Assembly (NCBI GenBank): GCA_031556065.1
Contig: JAVBTR010000048.1
Coordinates: 1 to 26,026, forward strand
DNA from: JAVBTR01 sp031556065
GTDB taxonomy: Bacteria > Bacillota > Clostridia > Christensenellales > Aristaeellaceae
Length of the DNA stretch: 26,026 nt
Reading direction: 5' to 3'
The notes under the pieces were generated by a model. It was not told where the DNA came from. It worked only from the letters and a program-made list of their open reading frames with translations, and made no database searches. This document shows positions 1-8,401 of the stretch, one piece after another (within the stretch, counting starts at the first letter, position 1; the number at the start of each line of letters is the position of its first letter). A program made the translations under genes and the position numbers.

Positions 1-906
1 TTGCCCAGCGCTGGGGACTCCGATCCCAACCTTGCTACCCGGGTACAGTCCGGCCAGCTGGATTACGGCTACACCAAGTCCATCTCCCAGGTGCAATCCA
101 TTAAAGATGCCGCAGGTGTTACCGTTACCGCCGTGGATGTACGCTATACCCGTCTGTTATACTTAAACAAGTTCGATAAAAAAGACGGCACCCCCTCCCC
201 CTTAAAGGACGCTAAGGTTCGCCAGGCTATCCGCTACGCTATCGATATGGCCACCATCTGCGACACCCTTTTTGAAGGAGCCGCTGTCCCCGCCGATGTG
301 CTAATCCCCGGCGCGGCCGACAAAGCAGAAGGCCTCAACTCCTACGACTACAACCCCGAAACCGCCAAGTCGCTGTTGGCGGAAGCTGGCTGGGATCAAA
401 GCACTGTCATCAAAACCGTGTACTACTACACCGATCAGGCTACCGTGGATCTGATGACCGTGATCCAGGCATACCTTTCTGAAGTGGGCATCAAGATGGA
501 ATTTGAACTGGTTCAGGGCGACCTGGCCACCATTCTTTGGAGCGCTCCTGCCGATCAGACCAACGGCCCCCGTGCTGTGGATTGGGATATGTGCTATGCT
601 GCCAACGCAGCGCTTTCCCTCCACGAATACTACGACCGTTACCGCACCGGTTCTTCGGCTAACTCCCACACCCCTGAAGACGCCGAATTGAACGCCCTGA
701 TCGACGCCACTAACGCCTCCGCCGATGTGGATGCCCAGCTCGCGGCCTTCAAGGCGTTGACCGCTTACGAAAACGAAACCATGTTTGCCATGGCGCTGTA
801 CTATCAACCCATCTTCCTTGTTACCAGCGACCGCATTGGGGATATCAACAAAGCCAATCCCCAGTTCTGCTACAACTGGGATGTGCAAAACTGGAACGTA
901 CAATAA
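1..906 (+). CDS. Peptide-type ABC transporter substrate-binding protein (family 5), 3' part
   Basis: This is the C-terminal 301 residues of an extracytoplasmic solute-binding protein of the DppA/OppA family (SBP_bac_5). The frame is open to the window edge, so the signal peptide and first lobe lie upstream. Visible family features are the segment around residues 69-82 (KVRQAIRYAIDMAT), the NPETAKSLLAEAGW motif near 118-131, and a C-terminal lobe ending in YNWDVQNWNVQ. The protein would capture a peptide or a similar oligomer outside the membrane and hand it to the DppBC-like permeases encoded directly downstream. A GC-rich hairpin separates it from dppB, the usual arrangement for making more binding protein than permease. 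The ligand cannot be read from the sequence. Confidence 0.9.
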   Translation: MPSAGDSDPNLATRVQSGQLDYGYTKSISQVQSIKDAAGVTVTAVDVRYTRLLYLNKFDKKDGTPSPLKDAKVRQAIRYAIDMATICDTLFEGAAVPADVLIPGAADKAEGLNSYDYNPETAKSLLAEAGWDQSTVIKTVYYYTDQATVDLMTVIQAYLSEVGIKMEFELVQGDLATILWSAPADQTNGPRAVDWDMCYAANAALSLHEYYDRYRTGSSANSHTPEDAELNALIDATNASADVDAQLAAFKALTAYENETMFAMALYYQPIFLVTSDRIGDINKANPQFCYNWDVQNWNVQ

Positions 907-921
907 TCAGCCAACACCGTT

Positions 922-943
922 GGGGGCGGCAAACGCCGCCCCC
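922..943 (+). terminator. GC-rich hairpin between binding protein and permease
   Basis: A perfect 9-bp stem (GGGGGCGGC / GCCGCCCCC) with an AAAC loop is followed only by CTTT, so it is a weak terminator or an mRNA 3'-end stabiliser. It lies 16 bases after the binding-protein stop and before the dppB ribosome-binding site, so it likely lowers expression of the downstream permease and ATPase genes relative to the binding protein. Confidence 0.6.
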
Positions 944-971
944 CTTTCCATGAAACAATGGAGGGGATTTT

Positions 972-1940
972 ATGCGTAATACTCTTTTATACATTTTAAA
1001 GAAACTGATCATGCTGATTCCCATGGTCGTTTTCATCACCTTTCTTATCTACCTGGGCCTTTATTTAACCCCGGGCGACCCGGTATCTTACATGTTCCCG
1101 CCGGATCAGTTAGCCAATATCGACCCTGTGAAGCTGGTGGAAATGCGTCAGCTTTACGGCCTGGACGATCCTTTTTTCGTGCAGTATTTTAAATGGTTCC
1201 TCCAATTGCTTCAGGGTAATTTCGGCTACTCCATTACCAACGGGGTACCGATCAAGACGCTGCTGGTGCAGCTGTTCCCTGCTACCCTGGAACTGTCTTT
1301 AGCGGCGCTGATTATTTCTTCCGTGTTGGGCAGTGTCCTTGGGATATTGAGCGCTTTAAAAAAAGGCTCCATTGGGGATAATGTTCTGACTGTCGCTGGA
1401 ATGATCGGCGTGTCCATTCCCCAGTTTTTCTTTGGAATGCTTTGCATACTCATTTTCGCCTTAAACTTGAACGTTCTTCCCATTGGGGGCCGCACTGCTC
1501 CTGGGATTACCAGCTTCTTTGGACGCGCAAAGTTTTTAGTGCTGCCTGCCAGCGTTTTGGGCATCTCCCTTACCGCTGGGGTTATGCGCTATGCCCGTTC
1601 CAGCATGCTGGATACATTGAATAAAGATTACATTAAAACAGCCCGGGCCAAGGGCTTGCCTGAATGGCGGGTAAACCTGGTTCACGGCTTCCGTGTGGCC
1701 TTAACCCCTGTGGTGGTTTTAATCGGTTTTCGCTTACCTACGCTGATCTCCGGCTCTGTGATCATTGAAACCATTTTCCAATGGCCAGGCATTGGCAACG
1801 CCTTTAAAACCGCCGTTACCGGGCAAAATTATCCGCTGGTCATGATGATCGCCCTGTTTTCCGTTTTAGCAGTGCTTATTGCCAGCTTCCTGGTAGATAT
1901 TTTAACCGCCATTTTGGACCCACGGGTTCGCCTGGAATAG
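972..1940 (+). CDS. dppB: Dipeptide/oligopeptide ABC transporter permease, DppB type
   Basis: This 322-residue inner-membrane permease of the DppB/OppB family would form half of the translocation pore with the next gene. It has the typical N-terminal helix (about residues 8-32), the family hallmark TPGDP at residues 33-37, and a conserved cytoplasmic loop with KTARAKGLP near residue 220 that contacts the ATPases. Six hydrophobic segments are apparent and the length is normal for the family. The ATG follows GGAGG with a 9-base spacing. It is the second gene of the importer operon, and its stop codon overlaps the Shine-Dalgarno sequence of dppC, so translation of the two is likely coupled. The substrate is unknown; peptides are the default, but related systems move oligosaccharides. 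Confidence 0.93.
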   Translation: MRNTLLYILKKLIMLIPMVVFITFLIYLGLYLTPGDPVSYMFPPDQLANIDPVKLVEMRQLYGLDDPFFVQYFKWFLQLLQGNFGYSITNGVPIKTLLVQLFPATLELSLAALIISSVLGSVLGILSALKKGSIGDNVLTVAGMIGVSIPQFFFGMLCILIFALNLNVLPIGGRTAPGITSFFGRAKFLVLPASVLGISLTAGVMRYARSSMLDTLNKDYIKTARAKGLPEWRVNLVHGFRVALTPVVVLIGFRLPTLISGSVIIETIFQWPGIGNAFKTAVTGQNYPLVMMIALFSVLAVLIASFLVDILTAILDPRVRLE

Positions 1941-1951
1941 GAGGAATGAAT

Positions 1952-2869
1952 ATGACTACTTTAAAACGTTCCAGGCTGGATCGAAAATTCGACAAGCTTC
2001 GAGATATGGAAGGCACGCCGAAAAAGCGAAAAATGAGCCGTGCCCTGCGCAAAATGCTTTCCAACAAATTAGCGGTGGCCGGGACATTCGTATTTGCCAT
2101 TATCCTTTTAGCCTGCCTCTTAGCCCCGCTGATCGCTCCCTATGACCCCCTTAAGACCAACCTTCGGGAAATGACACAAGCACCCTCATGGCAGCACCTT
2201 TTCGGAACCGATAAGCTGGGCCGGGATGTGTTTACCCGTGCCCTTTACGGTGGCCAGCTTTCGATTTTAATCGGCCTTGGCTCCGCCCTTTGCGCGGCCA
2301 TTATCGGTGTGGCCCTAGGCTGCTATTCCGGCTACAAAGGCGGCTGGCTAGACAAAGTTGTCCTGCGGCTTTCAGAAGTATTCATGGCCTTCCCCCAGCT
2401 TATTCTGGTACTCATGCTGGGCACCATCTTTGGCCGCGGGGTGGGCAACCTGGTTTTTATTTTCGTGTTAACAGGCTGGGGCGGGGTTTACCGCCAGGCA
2501 AGAGCCAAGATGCTGTCCCTTCGGGAAGAGGAATATGTTCAATCCATGAAGGCCTTTGGCATTAACGAGCTGACTATCGCCTACAAGCATATGCTGCCAA
2601 ACGCCATTGGCCCTGTGCTGGTAAATCTGACCTTATCTACCGCCATGTTCATTCTAGACGAGGCTGCTATGAGCTTTTTAGGTTTAGGCGTACCCCCGGA
2701 AATCGCCACCTGGGGCAACATTCTAAACGCTGCCCAGGATTTATACATCATGCAAAATTACTGGTGGATGTGGCTGCCGGTGGGCATTATGGTTTCCCTG
2801 TTCGTGATCTCAATCAACTGCATCGGGGATGGCCTGCGGGATTCCACAGACCCGTCCCAGCAGGGTTAA
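1952..2869 (+). CDS. dppC: Dipeptide/oligopeptide ABC transporter permease, DppC type
   Basis: This 305-residue permease of the DppC/OppC family is the second half of the pore. It has a basic cytoplasmic N-terminus, a first helix near residues 45-70, the signature HLFGTDKLGRDVFTR (about residues 87-101), and a cytoplasmic loop with MKAFGINELTIAYKHMLPNA. I chose the ATG at 1952 because the AGGAGGA at 1939-1945 sits 6 bases before it. The in-frame ATG at 1946 would directly touch that site. The gene is 11 bases after dppB and 14 bases before dppD. No unusual feature is seen. Confidence 0.93.
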   Translation: MTTLKRSRLDRKFDKLRDMEGTPKKRKMSRALRKMLSNKLAVAGTFVFAIILLACLLAPLIAPYDPLKTNLREMTQAPSWQHLFGTDKLGRDVFTRALYGGQLSILIGLGSALCAAIIGVALGCYSGYKGGWLDKVVLRLSEVFMAFPQLILVLMLGTIFGRGVGNLVFIFVLTGWGGVYRQARAKMLSLREEEYVQSMKAFGINELTIAYKHMLPNAIGPVLVNLTLSTAMFILDEAAMSFLGLGVPPEIATWGNILNAAQDLYIMQNYWWMWLPVGIMVSLFVISINCIGDGLRDSTDPSQQG

Positions 2870-2883
2870 GGGGGCGCGTTTAA

Positions 2884-3879
2884 ATGGAGCAAGCGATTAT
2901 TACTGTCAAGGATTTGCATACCTATTTCTATTCCGACAAACGCTGTAACCGGGTATTAAATGGCATTTCCTTCGAATTATACAAGGGCCGCACCTTATGC
3001 GTGGTAGGCGAATCCGGCTGCGGCAAAAGCGTTACGGCCAATGCGGTAATGCAGCTTTTACCCAAGCTTTCACGCATCGAAAGTGGCTCTATCACCTACC
3101 ATAGCGATAGGGGCGATATCAGAATCGATCAGCTGCCAAGAAACGGCAGGCAAATGCGTTCCCTTCGAGGCAGCGACATGGCCATGATCTTTCAAGATCC
3201 CATGACGGCTTTAAACCCGGTATACACAATCGGCTTTCAGATTGGCGAAACCCTAAAGTACCATAGCCCCATGAACAAGAAGCAACGCCGGGCACGTTCC
3301 CTTGAGCTGATCGCCCAAATGGGTATTTCCACCCCGGAAAAACGCATCGATCAATACCCCCACGAGTTTTCCGGCGGCATGCGCCAGCGGGGCATGATCG
3401 CCATGGCCATGAGCTGCAACCCCAAGGTACTGATTGCCGATGAACCTACCACCGCCTTGGATGTCACCATCCAGGCGCAGATATTCGAACTGATGGCCAA
3501 GCTCAAGCGGGAGCACGATACAGCCATCATGCTCATTACCCATGATATGGGCGTTGTAAGTGAATTGGCGGATGATGTGGCGGTGATGTACATGGGCAAC
3601 ATTGTGGAGCGGGGCCCCGTCCGCGATGTGCTAATCAACCCTGCTCACCCTTATACCAAGGCATTATTGCGTTCCATTCCCGTTTTGCACAAAGGGAAAA
3701 ACCAAGACTTGGAACCCATCCGCGGCGTGACCCCCGATCCCTACGATCGCCCTGTTGGCTGCCAGTTCAGTCCCCGGTGCGATTATTGCAACGAAAAATG
3801 CAGGGAAATGCCAACCGAAAGAAGCCTTACAGATACCCATTCCGTACGGTGCTGGCACTCCCAGGAGGTGAGAATATAA
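2884..3879 (+). CDS. dppD: Peptide ABC transporter ATP-binding protein, DppD type
   Basis: This 331-residue cytoplasmic ATPase powers the importer. Walker A is GESGCGKS at residues 42-49, the Q-loop is MIFQDPMTALNP, the signature is FSGGMRQR, Walker B is VLIADEPTTALD, and the switch histidine lies in ITHDMGVV. The C-terminal oligopeptide-transporter extension is present: HPYTKALLRSIP, then a cysteine cluster (CQFSPRC..C..C), which in relatives is associated with an iron-sulfur cluster. All catalytic residues are intact. Its stop overlaps the start of dppF by one base (TAATG), which indicates translational coupling, and together the two form the expected heterodimer. Confidence 0.94.
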   Translation: MEQAIITVKDLHTYFYSDKRCNRVLNGISFELYKGRTLCVVGESGCGKSVTANAVMQLLPKLSRIESGSITYHSDRGDIRIDQLPRNGRQMRSLRGSDMAMIFQDPMTALNPVYTIGFQIGETLKYHSPMNKKQRRARSLELIAQMGISTPEKRIDQYPHEFSGGMRQRGMIAMAMSCNPKVLIADEPTTALDVTIQAQIFELMAKLKREHDTAIMLITHDMGVVSELADDVAVMYMGNIVERGPVRDVLINPAHPYTKALLRSIPVLHKGKNQDLEPIRGVTPDPYDRPVGCQFSPRCDYCNEKCREMPTERSLTDTHSVRCWHSQEVRI

Positions 3880-4880
3880 TGGAAGTCCTTTTAAAATTAA
3901 GGGGCGTTAAAACCTTTTTCCCCGTTCGAGGCGGGTTTTTCAACAAGGTACGCGATTATGTTCAGGCTGTCAACGATGTGGATTTGGACATTTACCGCGG
4001 AGAAACCATGGGCCTAGTAGGCGAATCCGGCTGCGGGAAAACCACCCTGGGCAAATCCATTATTCAGCTTGTTCACGCCACCGACGGCACCATGATGTAC
4101 GATTTCGGGCAACAGCACGGCGGCGTGAAGGATTTAAGGAAGCTTTCAAGGAAAGACGAAAACTTGATGCACAAGCGTTTGCAAATTGTCTTTCAAGACC
4201 CTTATTCCTCTTTAAATCCTGCTTTTACTGTGTTTCAATCCTTTGTGGATCCTTTGAAGCGCTTTGGGATTACCAGAAAAGAAAACCAGCGGCAATTGGT
4301 CGGTGATATGCTGGAAGCGGTGAATCTGCGTCGGGAATACATGGATCGGTATCCCCATGAATTTTCCGGCGGCCAGCGCCAGCGGATTGGCATCGCCCGT
4401 GCCCTTTGCGTTCAGCCAGAAATGATCGTCTGCGACGAAGCGGTTTCCGCGTTGGATGTATCCATCCAGGCTCAGGTATTAAAGCTGCTTCTGGAATTAA
4501 AAAAAGAAAGAAATTTAACCTATATTTTCATCACACACAACTTGGCTGTGGTAGAATATATTGCAGACCGTATCGCGGTGATGTACTTAGGCCGCATTGT
4601 GGAGCTTTCTAATACAGAAGAAATTTTCGAAAACACCATGCACCCCTACACCAAAGCGCTTTTATCCGCCATTCCAGTGGTGGACCCTGATCAAAGGCAC
4701 AGCCGTATCGTTCTTTGCGGAGATGTACCCAACCCCGTACACCCTCCCAAGGGCTGCCATTTTCATCCCCGCTGCGAAAGCTGCATGGCTATCTGCAAAA
4801 CCCAAATGCCGCCTCTTACAAAGTATATTAAAAACGGCAAGGAACATTTCTGTGCCTGCCACCTATATTCAAAGGAGTAA
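3879..4880 (+). CDS. dppF: Peptide ABC transporter ATP-binding protein, DppF type
   Basis: This 333-residue partner ATPase of the DppF/OppF family has Walker A GESGCGKT at residues 48-55, the Q-loop region IVFQDPYSSLNP, the signature FSGGQRQR, Walker B MIVCDEAVSALD and the switch ITHNLAVV. The C-terminal extension has HPYTKALLSAIP and the cysteine motif GCHFHPRC..C...C. Walker B reads DEAVSALD, the usual DppF form, rather than the DEPT of DppD. I chose the ATG at 3879 because AGGAGG lies 9 bases upstream and the start overlaps the dppD stop. The frame could extend to 3777, but that part would lie inside dppD. Confidence 0.93.
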   Translation: MEVLLKLRGVKTFFPVRGGFFNKVRDYVQAVNDVDLDIYRGETMGLVGESGCGKTTLGKSIIQLVHATDGTMMYDFGQQHGGVKDLRKLSRKDENLMHKRLQIVFQDPYSSLNPAFTVFQSFVDPLKRFGITRKENQRQLVGDMLEAVNLRREYMDRYPHEFSGGQRQRIGIARALCVQPEMIVCDEAVSALDVSIQAQVLKLLLELKKERNLTYIFITHNLAVVEYIADRIAVMYLGRIVELSNTEEIFENTMHPYTKALLSAIPVVDPDQRHSRIVLCGDVPNPVHPPKGCHFHPRCESCMAICKTQMPPLTKYIKNGKEHFCACHLYSKE

Positions 4881-4886
4881 TAAACC

Positions 4887-6350
4887 GTGGAAGATTACTT
4901 TGGCACCAACCCCATGCCACAAGATTTCGAGCTTTTCTGGGAAACCCGCATGAATGAAGCGGAGCAAGTGCCTTTAAGCTTTACCCTTTCCCCTGCCGGT
5001 TTTCCCGAATACGAAACCGTCGGGTTTTATGAGCTATGGTTCACAGGCATCAATGGCGAAAAAGTCTATGCTAAATATCTGAAGCCCAAAACCCAAGCCC
5101 ACATTCCCCTGGTGCTTCAATTTCATGGCTACCCAGGGGCCAGCCGCAGCTGGCTGGAGCAATGCTCCTTTTGCGGCATGGGTTTTGCCCTGGTGGCCAT
5201 GGATTGCCCTGGCCAGGGCGGCTTCGGCCAGGATGTGGGCGGCTACATGGGTTCCACCGTATCCGGCCACCTGATTGCCGGTTTAGATGGCGACCCAAAG
5301 GATATGTATTATGTGCGGTTGTACCAAAACATCCGCATACTTTGCCGTATTGTCAAGCAATTGGAAGGCATCAATCTAAACCGTGTCTACATCAACGGTG
5401 CTTCCCAGGGAGGCGGTCTGGGCCTTGGCTGCGCGGCGCTCAATAGCGATCTTATCGCCAAGGCGGCCATCCTCTACCCCTTTTTATCCGATTTTCAAAA
5501 GGTATTCGAACTGGATGCGGATGTGGTCGCCTATGAAGGGCTACGCTATTATTCCCGCTGGTTCGACCCTGAAGGAACGCGGCTTACCGAAACTTTCACC
5601 AAGCTGGGCTATTTCGATACGCAAAATTTCGCCCACATGGTGCGCTGCCAGGTGCTTTTCGGCACCGGCCTTAGCGATACCATTTGTCCGCCTATTACCC
5701 AGGATGCTGTGTACAACAAGCTCAACTGCAAAAAACGCCGGGAATTCTTCCCCGGCTTCGGTCACGAGGAAATTCAGGCTTTCGATGACATGCTTCTCTC
5801 CTTTTTTCAGGAAGTTCCCATCGCCTGCGAAACCCTTTCCTTCGGGGATCACCTCACCGCCCGCTACCTCTATCCCTCTGGCGATGGCATGATACCCACA
5901 GTGCTTATGTTTCATGATTCTGGCCGTCCTGTCCGGGGGTGGCATCACATGAGCAGATTCATTGCCTTGGGTTATGCCGTTCTTGCCCTGGAGGAACAAT
6001 CCAGCACAGCCATTCCAGCCCTTATTGACCTGGCCCTGGGTCTACCCCGAACCGGAAAGCTCATCACTTGGGGCGAAGGCTTTGGCGGCAGCTTGGCCAT
6101 TGAAGCAGCAGCCCAATTCCCCAAAGTGGTCAATGGCTGTGCCGCCTTGAACCCTTTCTTTACAGACGCCAGCACCCTTCAATGCCCTTTTCTCTTGGGT
6201 ACCGGGATGATGGGCACCCTTTCGCCCTCTGCCAACCAGAAAGCTCTTTTCGAAACTGCCGGTTGCCTCAAAAAGCATTTGACTTACCCCAAATATGGCC
6301 ATGAACGGATCAAAGCTTTCGAAGATGCTATGCTCCGTTTCTTTGCGTAA
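4887..6350 (+). CDS. AXE1-type acetyl esterase / cephalosporin deacetylase with a degenerate second domain
   Basis: This 487-residue alpha/beta hydrolase has an N-terminal half (about 1-310) that matches acetyl-xylan esterase/cephalosporin-C deacetylase. The oxyanion region is FHGYPG (79-84), the nucleophile elbow is GASQGG with Ser173, the acid is Asp264 in GLSDTICPP, and the base is His293 in FGHEE. Family members are normally about 320 residues. The extra 175 residues (about 312-487) form a second, shorter copy in which the elbow is GEGFGG (Gly398 replaces Ser) and GTGMMGT replaces GTGLSDT (Gly443 replaces Asp), while His472 is kept in YGHERIKAF. The second copy is therefore a pseudo-domain. 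The GTG start follows AAAGGAG by 9 bases, and the gene begins 6 bases after dppF, so it probably removes acetyl or similar ester groups from the imported compound. No signal peptide is seen, so it should be cytoplasmic. Confidence 0.85.
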   Translation: MEDYFGTNPMPQDFELFWETRMNEAEQVPLSFTLSPAGFPEYETVGFYELWFTGINGEKVYAKYLKPKTQAHIPLVLQFHGYPGASRSWLEQCSFCGMGFALVAMDCPGQGGFGQDVGGYMGSTVSGHLIAGLDGDPKDMYYVRLYQNIRILCRIVKQLEGINLNRVYINGASQGGGLGLGCAALNSDLIAKAAILYPFLSDFQKVFELDADVVAYEGLRYYSRWFDPEGTRLTETFTKLGYFDTQNFAHMVRCQVLFGTGLSDTICPPITQDAVYNKLNCKKRREFFPGFGHEEIQAFDDMLLSFFQEVPIACETLSFGDHLTARYLYPSGDGMIPTVLMFHDSGRPVRGWHHMSRFIALGYAVLALEEQSSTAIPALIDLALGLPRTGKLITWGEGFGGSLAIEAAAQFPKVVNGCAALNPFFTDASTLQCPFLLGTGMMGTLSPSANQKALFETAGCLKKHLTYPKYGHERIKAFEDAMLRFFA

Positions 6351-6395
6351 AACAGTACAGAACGCTCAACGGCCTGGGTGGAACTCCCATTTTTA

Positions 6396-7565
6396 TTAAT
6401 TCAGCCATGCAAAGGCACAATCCACATATAACGCTGCACCAATAGCCAGGGCCTTTTCATCTATATCGAAATGGCTGTTATGGGCCGGGCCATAAGAACC
6501 GGGTACAGCGTCACTTCCCGTGCCTACGTAGGCATAAACTCCCGGCACGCGGAGCAAAAGCTCCGCAAAATCATCTCCCCCGCAAGAAAGCGCCCTGTCG
6601 GTGACAAGTGCCTTTGGCCCAAGCATCGCCTTTACCAACTGGCCTACTTCCTCGCATACCATGGCATCATTGCTCAAGGGCGAGGTATAGTCCTCCCATT
6701 CTACCGTGGCCACGGCACCGTAGAGTTGTGCTGTGGCTTTGGCAATTTCCTCCACCTTATGGTTTACCATTTTGCGAAGCTCCGGTGTAAAAAGCCTGGT
6801 GGTACCTTCCAGCACCGCGTCCTCCGCCACAATATTGTAGGCAGTGCCCGCCGCCATTTTGCCGATACCCACAATGGCCGAATCAATAGGCGAAGTTAAG
6901 CGGGTTGCAATGGCTTGCACCGCTACCACAATCTGGGCAGCAATATACAAGGCATCCGCCCCCAGCTGGGGGGTTGAAACATGGGCTGCCTTGCCATGTA
7001 CCTCAATGGTGAAATGGTCTACCGACGCATTGTTTGGCCCAGGCTTGACCCCCACCCTGCCCGACAGAATATCCGGTGCACTGTGAATGCCAAAGACCCG
7101 CTGGGCGCCTTCTAGGAGCCCGTTTTCAATAAACACATTGGCACCATAGCCAATTTCCTCCGCCTGCTGGAAAAACAGTCGCACTGTGCCGCCGAACTCC
7201 CTTTGATGCCTTTTAAGGCTTTGGGCGGCATAAAGCAAGCAAGCCGTATGCATATCATGGCCACAGGCGTGCATAACCCCGTTGTTTTTTGAGCAATAAT
7301 CCACTTGGTTGTCTTCCAAAATGGGCAAAGCATCTATATCCGCCCGCAAAACGATCGCCGGGCCTGTTCCCTTGCCGCCTTCAATTTCCCCATAAACCCC
7401 GGTTTCCCCTACCCGTTTGTGGGAAATTCCCATTTCATCCAGCTGCTTTTCTATAAAGGCAGCTGTTTCAAACTCCTTCCGGGGCAACTCCGGGTATTGG
7501 TGCAAGTAGCGGCGCAGGGAAACAAGCTGTGCTTGTTCCCCTGCGATTTCATTGTAGAAAGACAT
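6396..7565 (-). CDS. M20D family metal-dependent amidohydrolase (N-acyl amino acid / hippurate hydrolase type)
   Basis: This 389-residue cytoplasmic dizinc amidohydrolase hydrolyses the amide bond of N-acyl or N-aromatic amino acids in characterised relatives. Visible motifs are ADIDALP (75-81), the metal site CGHDMH (Cys101, His103), the catalytic pair QQAEE (Glu136, Glu137), His161 in HSAP, the dimerisation-domain loop GKAAHVSTP (191-199), and the C-terminal ligand region AHNSHFDIDE (361-370). I preferred the ATG at 7565 over an upstream in-frame start at 7595. It overlaps the metQ stop by one base (TAATG) and follows AGGTG by 7 bases. As the last gene of a methionine-type ABC operon, it likely processes the imported substrate, for example an N-acyl-methionine. 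This substrate is inferred. Confidence 0.9.
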   Translation of the reverse strand: MSFYNEIAGEQAQLVSLRRYLHQYPELPRKEFETAAFIEKQLDEMGISHKRVGETGVYGEIEGGKGTGPAIVLRADIDALPILEDNQVDYCSKNNGVMHACGHDMHTACLLYAAQSLKRHQREFGGTVRLFFQQAEEIGYGANVFIENGLLEGAQRVFGIHSAPDILSGRVGVKPGPNNASVDHFTIEVHGKAAHVSTPQLGADALYIAAQIVVAVQAIATRLTSPIDSAIVGIGKMAAGTAYNIVAEDAVLEGTTRLFTPELRKMVNHKVEEIAKATAQLYGAVATVEWEDYTSPLSNDAMVCEEVGQLVKAMLGPKALVTDRALSCGGDDFAELLLRVPGVYAYVGTGSDAVPGSYGPAHNSHFDIDEKALAIGAALYVDCAFAWLN

Positions 7566-8386
7566 TATTGCACCTGCGCAACTGTGGTTTCCCAAGCGGG
7601 AATAATGGTGCCGCCATACAGTTCATAAAGCAATGCTGCTTCTTCATCGGTATGCAGCAATTCCAGAATGCGAGCGAATACGGGATTGTCCTTATCCTCG
7701 GTGCGGCACACCAAGATATTCACATAGGGGCTATCCGCAACGGATTCAAGGGTTTCTGCCAAAATAGCATCGTTAATGCTGTAGCCATAGCTCAAGGCAT
7801 TGCCGCCGTTGATAATGGCCGCCGTCACATCCGGCAGAAGGCTGGGCAGCTGGGCAGCATCGGTTTCGATGATTTCCAGGTTCAGCGGGTTCGCGGTAAT
7901 GTCGCTCTTTTCGCAAAGGAAGCCCTTTTCGGGATCGATGGTCAGCAAGCCTGCGGATTCCATTAGCTTTAAGGCACGGCCGCCATTAGAAGCATCGTTA
8001 GGAATGGCGATGGAAGCGCCTTCTTCAATCTTGGCAATATCGTCCACCTTTAAAGAATACATGGCCAGAGGCGCGATAATGGTATCCCCCACCACGGTCA
8101 GATCGTAACCCAAAGTATCCAGCTCGTAATTGAGATACTTATAATGCTGGAACGCGTTTAGATCGATCTCCTTATCGTTCAGCGCACGGTTGGGCTGGGG
8201 GTAGGAAGAAAACTCTACCAATTCAATGGTAATGCCTTCGGCCTTCAGCGCTTCGAACACAGGTTTCCAATAATCGTTGTAATCACCAGTTACGCCCAGG
8301 GTGTAGGTGTTCTTTTCCTGTGCCATAGCGCCAAAGGCAAAGCTCAGGCAAAGGACCACTGCCAGAATCAGGGATAGCTTTTTCAT
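7565..8386 (-). CDS. metQ: MetQ-type substrate-binding protein (NlpA family)
   Basis: This 273-residue binding protein of the MetQ/NlpA family captures methionine or a related amino acid. Family signatures are the segment DLNAFQHYKYLNYE, GASIAIPNDASNGGRAL (which follows the usual alternating motif) and the ligand-pocket region AAIINGGNALSYG. The N-terminus (residues 1-22, ending AMA before QEK) is a signal peptide with an apparent signal peptidase I site. There is no lipobox cysteine, unlike the usual lipoprotein form and unlike the three other binding proteins in this window. AAGGAGGT lies 7 bases before the ATG. The gene is 15 bases after metI and is coupled to the amidohydrolase. Confidence 0.9.
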   Translation of the reverse strand: MKKLSLILAVVLCLSFAFGAMAQEKNTYTLGVTGDYNDYWKPVFEALKAEGITIELVEFSSYPQPNRALNDKEIDLNAFQHYKYLNYELDTLGYDLTVVGDTIIAPLAMYSLKVDDIAKIEEGASIAIPNDASNGGRALKLMESAGLLTIDPEKGFLCEKSDITANPLNLEIIETDAAQLPSLLPDVTAAIINGGNALSYGYSINDAILAETLESVADSPYVNILVCRTEDKDNPVFARILELLHTDEEAALLYELYGGTIIPAWETTVAQVQ

Positions 8387-8401
8387 TTGGGGTACCTCCT
8401 T

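Noticed and set aside
301..903. Long open frame on the minus strand opposite the binding-protein gene
   Set aside because: It is antisense to a clear family-5 binding protein, has low-complexity Gly/Val composition typical of shadow frames and no ribosome-binding site.
5034..5999. Several open frames on both strands inside the esterase gene
   Set aside because: They overlap a fully matched hydrolase with catalytic residues and show no family motifs.
6351..6395. Terminator between the convergent esterase and amidohydrolase genes
   Set aside because: Only a 4-bp TGGG/CCCA pairing before TTTTT is visible, too weak to call.
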